Of a stretch of DNA of 64,000 bases, positions 46,876 through 58,379 are shown in pieces. Below the pieces are notes generated by a model that saw only the letters and a list, made by a program, of their open reading frames with translations, did not search any database and was not told the origin of the DNA. The DNA is from Nageia nagi (Eukaryota; Pinophyta), in NCBI GenBank assembly GCA_050084985.1, contig JBITNC010000001.1, forward strand, positions 127,038,001 to 127,102,000, in the 5' to 3' direction. The position numbers and the translations under genes were made by a program. Within the stretch, counting starts at the first letter, position 1, and the number at the start of each line of letters is the position of its first letter.

Positions 46876-48180
46876 TCACATAAATAAGTGTTTAAGGTGC
46901 ATGGTATTGGAATTTTTTTGTTCTTCTTTATTGTCCATGGATGTCAACTTGTAGGCTTCTGATCTTGTTGCTTCAATTACAATAAATAGGCCTAGCCAAT
47001 TTGGTTCAAACTTCCCTTTTACTTCATCATTTGCAATTATCTTATTAATGTTTTCTTTCAGTACCAAGTCTCCCACTTTGAATTCCTTTAGTTTGATCTT
47101 CTTTCACAATACCCTTTTTATTTTTGTATGATAAAATTTTTGATGTTCAATTGCCTTAATTCTCTTCTCATTAGTGACTCCAACTAGTGCAATCTAGCCT
47201 TCCTTGCTTCTTCATATGATATTTCTCCTTGTAATGAAATTTTTAAGGATGGCAACTCTAATTCTAATGGTACTACAGCCTCATATTCATTGAATAATGA
47301 AAATGGTGTTGCCCCAATGGTTTTTCTAATGCTTGTTTTGTATGCCCACAATGAATATGGTAACTTCTCATGCCAATCTACCTCGTATCTATCCCAAGTT
47401 TTTGACAAAATGCTCTTTATGTTTTATTTGATACTTCTGCTTGACCATTTTCTTGAGGGTAATAAACTGAAGAAAATGTTTGAGCAATATGAAACTTTTT
47501 GCAAAAGGATTTCATTTCCTTACCTTTAAATTTTTACCCATTATCCATGATCAACCTTTGTGGCACCCCAAACTTGGTTATAATATTCTCTATCAAGAAT
47601 GCGATGATGTTATCTTATGGTAGATTCTATAGCTATGATAATGAATTTGTGACCTTCTTTTAAATATGGATTGATAAGCCCAATCAAATCTATTTCCCCT
47701 GTTGCAAATGGCCAAGGGGAAACTATGGAATTAGACTCTTGAGTTGGTTGTTTATCCAAATTTGCATGCTTTTGACATTATAAACAAGTTTTAACATGAT
47801 TTTTATATTCCTCCTCCCTTGTATGCCAATAGCACATAGTTTGTAAAATATTAGTATACAATGCTTTTGCATAGAAGTGTCCTCCACACAACCCATCATG
47901 TGCTTATTTTAATGTTGTTATTTTATGTTGTGTTAGATATCTCAATAAAACTCTATCAAATGACCTTATATATAACACTTCACCAATAATCACATACTTA
48001 ACAACTATCCTCTTTAATCTAACTTTTTCATTTCTATCAAAAGTTGATGGAATTGTTTGATCACTCTCTATATCAAATAATTGTAAATATCAACATACCA
48101 TTGTTGAGGATCACTCTCTATATCAAAGTGACATGTATGTACTTCTTCTATGTGATTAAGGTAAGAAGGTGTACCAAGAT
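46876..48180 (-). pseudogene. gypsy-C integrase
   Basis: The minus strand reads CQKHANLDKQPTQESNSIVS and TGEIDLIGLINPYLKEGHKF (about 47660-47790), then VWGATKVDHG near 47570. Next is KLPYSLWAYKTSIRKTIGAT with PFSLFNEYEAVVPLELELP (47184-47408), and finally the C-terminal block GDLVLKENI, GKFEPNWLGLFIVIEATRSE (46876-47076). Stops separate the blocks. The second catalytic Asp region is damaged. Confidence 0.85.
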
Positions 48181-48181
48181 C

Positions 48182-48600
48182 TCAAATTTTGAAGATAGTT
48201 TCTTCATCTTTTATCTCAATTGGTTCCAATGAAGTTGCACTTGCCATTGCATCTGCATACGTGTTATCAGTCCTTAAATTGTTATAAATATTGTACCTAT
48301 TAAACTCATCAAGCAACTCAATAACCAGTATCTTATATGGATTCAACTTCTCATCTTTGGTATTATACATATCATTTACTTGATTTACAACAAGTTGTGA
48401 ATCACCATAGATCTCCAAATATTTTATTTTCAAGGTTATAGCTACTCTTAATCCCAAAATCAAAGCTTCATACTCTACCATATTATTAGTGAATTCAAAT
48501 ATGAATTTATAAGCCATAGGAATTACCTCATTTGTAGGTGACACTAAAAAAATAGCTACCCCTGCTCCATAAGAACACTTAGATCCATCAAAATATAGGG
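48182..48600 (-). pseudogene. gypsy-C second RNase H (Tat archaeal-type)
   Basis: The minus strand reads LYFDGSKCSYGAGVAIFLVS, EFTNNMVEYEALILGLRVAI, YLEIYGDSQLVVNQVNDMYN and TYADAMASATSL. The four acidic positions of RNase H (D in FDGS, E in EYEAL, D in YGDS, D in YADA) are all present. The domain lies between Ty3 RNase H and integrase, the usual place in Tat elements. It is open over about 120 codons. Confidence 0.85.
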
Positions 48601-48930
48601 TCTAGGCTATAGGTTCATCCTCCATGTAGCATACGAACTCATCTATAATTGTTGTTTCTTTGATATCATGTCATTGGAGGCCTTTTGTTAGTACTACACA
48701 TTATTGGATGCATGAATCCTCATCATAATAATTTGGAAATTCTTTTTATACCATTGTACCATCATTTTGAGTGAAATATGCTATCAAGTTTGCAATTGTC
48801 TTCCCTATCATGGATTTTGGCTTTACTACATTGATATCAAATTCTTGCAATAACATCAACCACTTAGCTATTCTACCTAATAAATGTTGTTTTTCTATAA
48901 GATATTTTAGTAGGTTACTGAGCTAACAAC

Positions 48931-50175
48931 TTATGTAGTGCAATATAAAAGATAATGCCTCAATTTTTTTGTAGCAAAAACAATACCAAAGCAAAGCTTT
49001 TCCATAAGTGTGTATCTAGTTTCGTAATCAATTGAAGGGATTGATCTATAAATAATAAAATCATAAACTCCTAGGCTCACCCTTTTAACCATTGTATAAG
49101 AACATGACATGCAACTCAAGAAATAAAGTGTTTATCCAACTAGGAGTACATCCACTAACAAGATCTTACTTCATTCACAAAGACAACTCTCTTACAACCC
49201 TCCTAATTTCATCTCCTAATCACTATTCTAGAGCATTATAACTTGATTCTCAAATTGGTGAGTAATCTCAAAGAGGGGACCTTCTATTTATAGGTCAAAA
49301 TCTCCCATTGAATCACTATTTTAACCATTGTACAAAGGTATGACATGCAACTCCCTTTTACCCAAGGGGCATGCTCATGAGATGGAGTGTAAGACAAGTT
49401 ACATTATTATATTCACTTAAATACTTAAGGTATCTAGTGATACTATTAAGTATTAGTGAATTTATAGAGAGGGACATTACAAAACCTTTACAATAATGCA
49501 TTATACATTCCAACATTAATAATGGTTTTGCTAAGGTGGTATAGTTCCCTTTCTTTATTCTCATCATGTTTCTAACACAACATTGCCCCAAGGCATACAA
49601 AGTACCTGATATATAAAGATATGTTGATTTTGCAAAATCCATAGGCTCTAAGATAGGAGGATTTAGCAAGTATTGTTGAATCTTCAAATAATTTTTGATA
49701 TTTTTCATCCCTTAAAAACTTGAAATCCTTTTTTAGCAAATGAGTAAATGGCCTACATTTATCTCCAAGTTGGGTATAGAATCTTCTTACCTAATTTATA
49801 TTTCCTTGAAGACTCCTTAGTTTCTTGGGGTTCCTTGGAGTAGGCATGCTTACTATGGATTTTAACTTCTTAGAATCTACCTCAATACCCTATTTGATAC
49901 CATGAATCAAAGCAATTTTCCTAAAGTAACACTAAAAGCACACTTTTGAGGTTTGAGTTTAAGCTTATACCATTTAAGGATTTGAAATATCTCTTCAAGG
50001 AGCTCTAAATGGTCTTGGGATTATTATGATTTGACTAATATGTCAACAACATATACTTCTACTAATATATGAATGTGCTGATGGAACATTAACACCATAT
50101 CCCTTTGGTAGGTAGCACCTGCATTTTTCAATCCAAAAGGCATAACCTTCTAACATAAATTTTCTCATGATGTAG
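48931..50175 (-). pseudogene. gypsy-C RT C-terminus and Ty3 RNase H, split by an LTR
   Basis: The minus strand from about 50165 reads MPFGLKNAGATYQRDMVLMF and LVEVYVVDILVKS, where YVDD has become YVVD. KLKPQKCAFSV and the connection region YLLNPPILEPMDFAKSTYLY follow (49516-49708). After the inserted LTR, RNase H resumes with DYETRYTLMEKLCFGIVFAT and KKLRHYLLYC (48931-49080). Stops are present throughout RT. Confidence 0.82.
49085..49515 (-). repeat. solitary LTR related to the older copia LTR
   Basis: On the minus strand it starts TGTTGGAATGTATAATGC. It aligns along most of its length with 15975-16458, sharing CTTCTATTTATAGG, CACTTAAATACTTAAGGTAT and CAACTAGGAGTACATCC. No copia internal sequence lies next to it, so it is a solo LTR or a short remnant. 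The inner border near 49085 is uncertain and no clear target duplication is seen. Confidence 0.8.
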
Positions 50176-50700
50176 TGAAAGTAGTCTTATGTTAATCAGA
50201 CAAATTGATTAATATTTAGTTATTATGGATCCAAAAATATGTAAATACTAAATGAATACATAAATAAATAAATTGGTCTACAAATACAATGAATAACAAC
50301 TCTATACCAGATTATAAGAAATATACATGAAACATATAAACCTGATACAAAGTGGGGCGTGTAACCAATTTATGTACAATATTAAAAGTAGAAAAATAAT
50401 GAATCTTCACTATAATGTATGCAAGAATTGTTCCCTAAAATATGAACCTCTTGATCATGAAGATGCACATCATTGGCTACATGGAAGAGGAATGTCGCTA
50501 GCATTGTAGGAGCAACAATTTTGTGTTGTATGCAAGAGAGAGATAATAGAGCTCAAATATTTTAAAAGTTCTCAAAGATAGGTGGCATTAAGAGACATCA
50601 TTGGTACAATGTTTGGTACAACCAACTATCAAAGAGATCTGATAGAGATGTCAACCTTCACCTATTATATTTATAACCTACAAGGAAATAGAAAGGGCTG
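50176..50700 (+). other. unrecognised fragment with a Cys/His cluster
   Basis: The plus strand encodes CNQFMYNIKSRKIMNLHYNV and then VCKNCSLKYEPLDHEDAHHW, LHGRGMSLAL, a stop, and EQQFCVVCKRE, continuing in frame. Two CXXC pairs flank an HEDAHH stretch, the layout of a zinc-binding fold. The family is not recognised. It has no visible start and lies between gypsy-C and a possible LTR piece. Confidence 0.35.
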
Positions 50701-50859
50701 AAAGCTGACACATAGCAATAATAATAATCATTTTAATATTCAATATAAATTTAAAATATAAACCATGGTATATGATATTACATTCACCTTATCACATGGA
50801 ATATAAAAGCATTTTATCTTAATTTTTGTATTATTGCCTTTTAATCATTTAATGTGTTA

Positions 50860-51080
50860 AATATGATTTATTAAATAAATAATAAATCATTTTTAGGTGT
50901 ATAAATTTTTTCCCTCTTTGGATATGTAATGAAAAGCATTGAGATTGCATAATCCAAAGAAGTTTTAGAGAAGAGAAAAAGATTTTTAATAGTAAAGTGG
51001 ACTTCCTTATTTTGATCAATATGTCGAGTATGGTATGTTGCTTATCCCTTTTTGGTCTTGGTTTCCTCTAGCTTATGTTG
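50860..51080. repeat. segment similar to 45740-45960, possible LTR piece of gypsy-C
   Basis: Both contain a TAATAA-TCATTTTTAGGTGT word, CCTCTTTGGA, GAGATT-CAT-TCCAA and a later CTTGGTTTCCT in the same order. They lie on opposite sides of the gypsy-C coding block and in the same orientation, as expected for decayed LTRs. Confidence 0.45.
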
Positions 51081-51590
51081 TGTTGGGTAAGCAAGCCAAA
51101 AATAGTAGTTACTTTATGAGGTGAGCGGTTAATGGCAATCCTACTCACCTAGACAATACCTGTAGAAAAAAACAACATATACTCGCATAGATAACATCCA
51201 TGAAATAATAAGAAATGGAAATAGCAAGGATGAAATAAATATAATATGCAACATGTCACTATGGTCGATGCGAGTCATAGTGATATAAACTATGATGCAT
51301 AGACTACTATGATAGATAACTCATAGTATATGAAGAGCAAGCACATGGGTTCTCTGTAATACCCCAGGCTTATAATATCCATTATTTATAGACTACTATG
51401 ACTGATAACTCATAGTCTATAAATGTCCATTCGATAACTCAACATAGTGATTTCTTATAATAATACAATATTTATTCATGGGAAGACCATGGCTATGAAA
51501 CAATTATTAGTATATCAATGAACTAGTATATTCAAATTCTATCAATGCACTATGTATTCAATTATTCATTGGCCTTTCATTGCAAATTTT
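51081..51590. other. spacer with an imperfect palindrome
   Basis: No gene is seen. At 51388-51420 a stem of ATAGACT...ACTATGA and TCATAGT-CTAT is formed with a small bulge. A related version lies near 51300-51330. Confidence 0.45.
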
Positions 51591-52118
51591 TGTATTCTTT
51601 CATAATTGCACTCTAAGTTGGGGTAACACACTATCATTCTTTTATTCTTTCATTATTTTCAAAAAATTCTTTCTATTCCAACTCTCTTCCTTTTAAAATT
51701 AAATTTGAGTCTTCTTTTAGCCCTAAATCTAAAGAATTTTGGGTGTTGTCAAGATTTAGCTATTATATATATAATCTAACTATTGTATGTATGGATCCTT
51801 GTCTTTGATATTTTGCCTTGTAAATTTCTATTCAAAGTTGATTGGGTGTTGTAATAATTCCCAAGGATTAACCTTAAATCATATTAATAGTCAAATGGGG
51901 CAAGAACTATATCTATAAAAGAATTATGTATGGGAAGAGAAAAGTCTAAGGAAATATCTAGGAGTTGTTATAATACAATGTTTAGGAGTTGTAAATATAG
52001 TTTTTGGGAGTTTTTGTAAATACATGGTCTAGGAGTGTTTATAAATATAAGTCCAAGTTATGTCCAAGTAATCAGTAGGAGGTGCCTAGAAGTAAATAAA
52101 CCCTACTAATTTTCAATA

Positions 52119-52370
52119 GATGATGTCATAACTTTTGGCTAAAATCAACAAGTCCTAGAATAAGTAATGATGGGTGATAATTCATGAAGATCCCAAATAG
52201 AGCCCATAGATTTTGAGTGATGATGTAATAACTTTTGGCTAAGATTAGTAGGTCTTAGAATAAGTAATGGCAGATGATGATTCATGAAGATCCCAAATAG
52301 AGCTTACCAATTTTGAGTGAGGATGTTAGAAGTTTCAACTAAAATCTATAGGTACTAAGAAGAGCTAGAT
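52119..52370. repeat. 100-bp tandem repeat inside gypsy-D LTR, about 2.5 copies
   Basis: Units start at 52119, 52219 and 52319. The first two share GATGATGT-ATAACTTTTGGC, AGAATAAGTAATG and TTCATGAAGATCCCAAATAG; the third is truncated and more diverged. Confidence 0.85.
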
Positions 52371-53455
52371 CATCAATAGAACCTAGAGATAAGAAATAAG
52401 ACCCACTGGACTAAGGTAAGAGTAATGGAAAAGAAGTAACACCCAGATCTAGTTGATCTTAAGTGTTTGACCTTCGGGGCTCTATTAATATGTCAACTTC
52501 AACTTAATTTCACATAATAGTGGTAGTTTCTTCTCAAACTAAGTTGATATACTATTCATAACCCTCCATTACTCTATTCATTTAGAACTATAGTATGGAT
52601 CATCAATGGTTGCAAAGAAGTAGATAGCTACTAATAGAACATAGTGCTAGATTGTACCTATCAAACTACAGATGAGTACTTATTCAATTAGCTACAGTAC
52701 CATCTTCAATCAACTATAGGGACAAAAAAGGAACAATCAATGACATGTTAGGAGGATTATGGCTTAATGAATACAACTATTAAAAAATTTCAACTTCTTA
52801 GGTAGTCATGCTATTGGTACTTATTCATTGTGTAATTTAACATAGTTGTAATAGTTATTGTAAATAGTTTTTTTTTTATTACTTCAATCAATATGAGTAA
52901 TTATGTATATTAATGATGGATAACAACCCACCAAAGCATGTAAATGTATAAATGGTGAACTATTAGAAATCAAAGAGGTTGAACATTTTAGCAAATTTGC
53001 CCAAGTTTGTAAGATACTTTCATATATGATAACACAAATAGATAATGCTTTGCCCTTTTGCAACAAGTGGTTGTTCATTGCTTTTGTAAATGTTATGTAT
53101 GAGATGATGTCTTAAGTTGTGGATATGTATTATGATTATGAGGCCCCAAGGGTAAGATAGCTAGCTATTCTTAATCTTGGTTATGGATTGCTTCTTATGC
53201 TGCAATGCCTAGGCTATGAAGTTCTTATTTTAGTTTCAGTTCAATTTATTAATCTCTTTCCTATAACTCTATACCTTTTATCTCTTTTATGTTACTTTTA
53301 ACTTTTATAATAGATAGGAATTTACCTATAACCCAAAGATTGAGTAGAAAACCAACACAAGCACATTCCCACCACCTTCTGCTCTTTCAAGGAACCTATT
53401 GTTGTGGGCAATAGAGAAATTGACCTAACCAAACCCTTTGATGTTACATTATACC

Positions 53456-53463
53456 TATAAATA
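53456..53463 (+). promoter_or_regulatory. predicted LTR TATA box
   Basis: TATAAATA lies about 140 bp before the LTR end, in a context similar to the copia LTR TATA boxes. No start site is demonstrated. Confidence 0.45.
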
Positions 53464-53603
53464 GTAGAAACTTCCATTTTTGGCATGTTTGATGGGACAT
53501 AAACTCATAATTCCATATTTTGTAGGTGTAAATAGGCTAGATAGCCATGTTTGGTGGGCTATCAATTAGATTATTAAAATATTATAAGTTCTTTTAACCT
53601 TAT

Positions 53604-53620
53604 TGGTGACTCTACTATTA
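53604..53620 (+). other. possible primer binding site of gypsy-D
   Basis: TGGTGACTCTACTATTA resembles the TGGCGACTC-type PBS used by several plant Ty3/gypsy elements. The tRNA is not assigned. Confidence 0.4.
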
Positions 53621-53850
53621 ACTAGTCAATATTTCAAAATTTAGCACCTCTAGAATGTAAACTTACTAGAAGTAGTGCTAGAAATTCCCTTAGACAGCTT
53701 AGGTTTCAAGAGCTATCAGTTCTTCATAGGAGGACTAGGAAAAAGATTTTCTAGGTTGTATCCCCTATATTTCCTTTAAGGGTAATATCACTATTAGCTA
53801 TATTTGATTCAATCCTAGAAAATCCTTCACCTACTACCAATACTCCAAGC

Positions 53851-54700
53851 ATGGCTCAGCCAATAAATTTTCCTACTTGGAATAATGGTCACCTTTTGGT
53901 CAATACTACTAACTCCCTTGCTATACCTCAAAAAGCATTCAAATTTTTGCCTAAGTATGATGGGTCTGGTAAAATAATGTATAAATATTATCAATATGTA
54001 TCTTAGTTGGCTTCAAGCTTTGATATCAGTAATGAAACTATGATGACTAGGTTATTATCACACTCTTTTGAAGGTAAAGTAGTTGAATGGTTCAGAACTC
54101 TCATAGCTCAATCTATAAATTCATGGGGAGAGTCATGTCAAGTTTTAATTAAAAGGTTTGCCATGGATGGTGATGATAGTACATTCTTTAGCCTTATATC
54201 ATGTATCAAAAGACATATTCATGAATGTATTGATGATTTCAATATCAGATTTGAGAGAACATGGAAGTCTATTCTAGTAAGGATTAGACCAACAAGTGCA
54301 CAAGCTCTAATATATTATAGGAAGTCCTTTCTCTTAGATATTAATATGCTCATTGTTATGTCAAGAGATAACTTTCTAGATGTTTACCAGATAAGAAAAA
54401 CTTTTGAGCATACCTTGGTATCCTTTGAAAAGATGTAGCCTAGAATTATTATACCATTATTGCTTGATTTATCTCTTAACCAAGTCTCTCAAATTGATCA
54501 TCTTAGAGTTTTAGCCTTACTACCTCCTTCTAATCCTATTATTTAGAATAAGATACTAGCATTACCTACTCTTACATCCACTAGTGCTAGTACCGATCCT
54601 AAATCTCAAGAAGAGGAAAGAATAAGGCAATTAGGGGTAACTATTAAGAACCTTACCAATAAGCTCACTTTGCAAGAAAGGTAGAATCAAGGTTTTAATT
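53851..54700 (+). pseudogene. gypsy-D gag
   Basis: From ATG 53851 (MAQPINFPTWNNG) the frame runs through FKFLPKYDGSGKIMYKYYQY, a TAG at 54004-54006, and LASSFDISNETMMTRLLSHS. It continues with EGKVVEWFRTL, SWGESCQVLIKRF and CIDDFNIRFERTWKSI, which is the capsid-like Retrotrans_gag region. A TAG at 54436 and later stops follow, with a charged coiled stretch (SQEEERIRQLGVTIKNLTNK) at the end. The true start could lie further upstream. Confidence 0.8.
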
Positions 54701-56145
54701 AAAAAATATATTATAATTAGTATCAACCTAAATTCAAGCCCAAGATGAACTAACCAAAATAATCAAGTGTCATAAAAGTAATTGAAAATGTTGTTATGAT
54801 GAGTTTTATAGAAAGTGTTACTTAGAGAATTACAAAATGGTGTTCCCCATGTTCAGCTCCTTATTTTATAGACTCATGTGTGATTTATCAACATTAATCT
54901 TTAGGATTACATTTATACCAAATGGTGAAACTTGCATTAGATCCTGCTACTGATCTCACCATCGTAGAATAAGTGAATTATGTTCAAACTAGAGCTTCTT
55001 CTTCAATGGTTCAACAACAACCCCTAGGTACTTAGCAAAATCAAGCATCTATTTTAGTAAAACCTGAACCTAAGAAAGCTAAGGCTCCCTTAGCCTAGCA
55101 TCAGAATCAACAAGATCAATTCTCAACACATCTGGGAAATATTTTTCAAAATTTAGGTACTAATGTTCCTATTGAAACAAATCCTTTTGCAATCAAAAAA
55201 GAAGTCCTAGAGAAGGAGAGACCTAATACTCTGAGGTATCCTTTTATTATAGATTATCATAAATAAAAGGCCACTTAACAATTCAAAACTCATCAATAAG
55301 TAGAATCAAATAAGTTTGTTCCATATGATCCATATAATATTATGGAAGAACTAAAGAAAACTCCTCCTAAGATGACTATGTTTGATGCATTAAAGATACC
55401 AGGTCAATTAGATCTTTTGTAAGTGACCTCAAAATTAAGAATAGTAAGAAAGAGGGTAAATAAAAGAAATATCATCTTTACAATATTTGATAATGTCCTT
55501 CTAGCTCTCATAGGTATAAGGAGATCCCCACCATTCTATCTATCTCTAAAATTAAAAGGTTGGGTAGTAAATAACTATATGATAGATACTGAAGCTACAA
55601 TAACTATGATTTCTAAAGTTGTTGCAAATGAAATGAAGCTATATATTACAAGATGTATTGATGTTGTCATACAATTGGATTCTTCCTTTATAGATATCAT
55701 TGGTAGTGTTAAAGGCATCCCAATAACTTTAAATGCATTCCTTACCATTTGTATTATTCAAGATATCATTATGGTTGATCTTCCACCTCTATTTAGAATA
55801 TGTCTATCCAAAGAATTCACTACTAAATTTGGAGGGTACTTAGCTTTAGACTATAGTCATATTTTACTTCCCTTCCAAAATAAACAAGTAAAAATTTTAA
55901 ATGAGGGCACCAATAGCATTCATCTTAAAAAGATCATAGAACAAAATTGTTTAAATGGCCCTCAACCTATGGAAGTATTTGAAAGGGATACACTTAGAAA
56001 ATCGCTCCTAACAATTGAAGTTCTTTTAGCAAATGATTTAAATTATCAAGTCACATATGCTAGCATGGGTAATTATTATTTATATGAAGATGTGCAACCA
56101 ATCTTGATCACAACTGAAAAAGAACATGAGATATGGATAATGTAA
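54701..56145 (+). pseudogene. gypsy-D gag-pol linker and protease
   Basis: The linker (54701-55422) is full of stops but keeps readable pieces such as TNPFAIKKEVLEKERPNTLR and FDALKIPGQLDLL. From 55423 to 56145 the frame is open for about 240 codons. It holds the retropepsin-like part PPFYLSLKLKGWVVNNYMID, where the active-site triplet is DTE rather than DSG or DTG. ISKVVANEMKLYITRCIDVV and LALDYSHILLPFQNKQVKIL follow. A TAA after 56141 separates it from the RNase H in the same frame. Confidence 0.75.
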
Positions 56146-56520
56146 TTTGATGAATCTAGATGTAAGCATGGATGTGGAGTTGGAGTTGTATTCAAATCTT
56201 TAGAAGGACATATGAAAAGATTCTCCTTTAGATTCATATGGATTTGTAAAAATAATGCTATGAAATATGAAACCCTTTATTTAGGGTTATCTAAAGTAAT
56301 TAGTATGGTCATCAGATGCCTAATTATCCAAGGTGATTTAGAATTGGTCATAAAGCAAGTTAGAAACTAGATTAGTGCAAAACATCACTATCTGAAGACC
56401 TATACGAATAAAGTTTAGGATTTATTCGAGTCATTCTTAGTTATAAATTTTATATATATTCATAGATGGCACAACAAAATAACTAATGCACTTGCTGAAA
56501 AAGGGACATGTTATTATCCT
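56146..56520 (+). pseudogene. gypsy-D RNase H placed upstream of RT
   Basis: In the same frame as the protease: FDESRCKHGCGVGVVFKSLE, FIWICKNNAMKYETLYLGLS, CLIIQGDLELVIKQVRN, a TAG, then KHHYLKTYTNKV, a TAG, and WHNKITNALAEKG. The pattern matches the FDGS / EYEAL / GDSELVV / ADALA acidic positions of RNase H type I. The first three acidic residues are kept and the last Asp is Asn (TNALA). The whole domain sits between protease and RT, unlike gypsy-C in this window, where the second RNase H follows Ty3 RNase H. Confidence 0.75.
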
Positions 56521-56619
56521 GTTCATTATAAAAGAGGAGCTCTTGGAGTCAAAGTTCAATGTAGGCCTTTAGTACCCAATGTTGCAAATTTCTAGCTAGT
56601 ATTCAATTTTGATGAGCAT

Positions 56620-58170
56620 ATTATGAACTTTCTTTTGGATGAAGTAGTATCTCACACTTTTGGTATTCAAGAATTACCTAACTATTTTCAAGAATCAGAT
56701 GTTATCCAACTCAAAAATAATGTTATATCAAAAGGATTACTCTCTTTTGAAAGACTATTTGATTTAAAAGATGTCCAGAAAGATAAATCCTTAGCCATAC
56801 AGAAGGAGAGTTATGTTGAGCTCAAAATAGAACCTAGAAAGTATATAAAGGTAGGTTCAAAGTGTTCTAATGAAGAAAGAGTTGTTATGTCTCAAATCTA
56901 TCATAAGTTCTTAAAATCAATAGCCTAGACTTATGATGATCTCAAGACATATGATAAAAGTGTCATCCAACACACAATTGAGCTTAAACTAGATGCCAAA
57001 CCATATAGACAAAAACAAAGGCCAATCAACCAAAAAATAGAAGAAGTTATGAAATAAAAATTGATCAAGTTGTTTGATTCAAAAATTATTTATCCTATTA
57101 AGCATTCTTTTTAGGTTAAAAATGTGGTTCCTATTAGAAAAAAAAATGGAGAAATCAGACTATGTTGATTTTAAAATTTTGAATCAAGTGTCTCTTGAAG
57201 ATAATTATTCTCTCCCACATATGAAATAGATCTTGCATACAATAGCCAAAGCTTGCTATTTTTTAATGATTGATGGCTGCTTAGAATTTTACCAGATTTG
57301 GGTGAAAGATGAAGATTAATACAAAACTACATTTACAACTAAATGGGTGACATTTGCTTTTCAAAGAATGCCTTTTGGTCTTTCTAATGTGGGAGTTACT
57401 TTCAAAGAGCCATGGATCATGGATTTGGTGAACTAATAAACAAGATTATCTTAGTTTATCTAGATGATATTATAGTATTCTCTAAAAGTAGAAAGGATCA
57501 TCTGGAACATCTCAGATACATTTTTCAAAAGTGCATAAAATTTGACATTTCAATTAATAAAAAAAAATATTTTTATGGTTAACCAAGGAAAATTACTTGG
57601 CCATATTATCTCAGAGGAAGGATTAGTGATTGATCTAGATAGAGTGAAAGCTATTGAAGCATTGCCACTCCCTTCTAATAAGAAAGCCTTACAATCATTC
57701 CTTGGTTAAATAAATTTTATTAAAAAACTCATTAATGATTTTTCAGAAATTGTATCCCCAATCACTTCAATGCTAAAGAAATATGCTATATTCTCTTGAT
57801 CAAGTGAAGCAAAAATAGCCTTTAAAGAAATTAAAAAGGCTATAATAGAAGCTCTCATGCTTAAAAATTATGATATGTCAAAATATTTCATCATGTATGC
57901 ATATGGAGCAAAAAGAAGCATTGTTGCAATTCTAGCACAAAAAGATGATAATAAAGAAGAACATTGGATTACCTTTCATAGCTTAACACTATATCAACAC
58001 CAGAAAAGGTACTCATTTATTGAAAAGCAAGTGTTTTCTATAATGAAAGGACCTAAAAAATTCAAGCATTATGTCTCCCACAACACAATCCTTGTATTTA
58101 CAATCCATCTAGATGTAAGAAATTATGTTATACAAGGAGACGTAGGTGAAGGAAAGGCTAGTTAGATTAC
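56620..58170 (+). pseudogene. gypsy-D reverse transcriptase and Ty3 RNase H
   Basis: The pre-RT region (MNFLLDEVVSHTFGIQELPN, SFERLFDLKDV; 56623-56928) leads to RT: KPYRQKQRPINQKIEEVM, VPIRKKNGEIRLC, FQRMPFGLSNVGVTFK, then the catalytic VYLDDIIVFS at 57454-57480 and GKLLGHIISEEGLVIDLDRV. The frame shifts near 57165 and again near 57400-57450. RNase H (57857-58165) reads MLKNYDMSKYFIMYAYGAKR and KRYSFIEKQVFSIMKGPKKF; the catalytic region is degenerate. Confidence 0.85.
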
Positions 58171-58379
58171 TAAAATAATAAAATATGATATAGAAATTAA
58201 GCCAACCAAGCTGATTATAGATAGGGATCTATGTGAAAATATAGCTGAAGCTTCACATATGATTGCTATTATGGAGGATGAGCAACAACTAAATGAAGAA
58301 AGTGATTAGATTAAGCAAGTTATTTTTTATTTTCAAATTGGTAAATGTGCTGAATATCTAAACATATTTTAGATAAGGA

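Larger units (their letters stand above)
45740..50175 (-). mobile_element. Tat-like Ty3/gypsy remnant (gypsy-C)
   Basis: On the minus strand from high to low coordinates: RT C-terminal part, Ty3 RNase H, a second RNase H of the Tat (archaeal-like) type, integrase core and integrase C-terminal region. This is the standard Tat order. Gag, protease and the RT N-terminus are missing. Similar non-coding segments at 45740-45960 and 50860-51080 could be LTR pieces on each side. An LTR of the copia family (49085-49515) is inserted in RNase H. Confidence 0.8.
51591..53602 (+). repeat. 5' LTR of gypsy-D
   Basis: The start is fixed by the match to 63943. The end is inferred from the PBS-like site at 53604, giving about 2 kb. 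It contains 100-bp tandem units (52119-52370) and a TATA-like box (53456-53463). The terminal CA is not seen (TTA), so the end could be off by a few bases. Confidence 0.7.
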
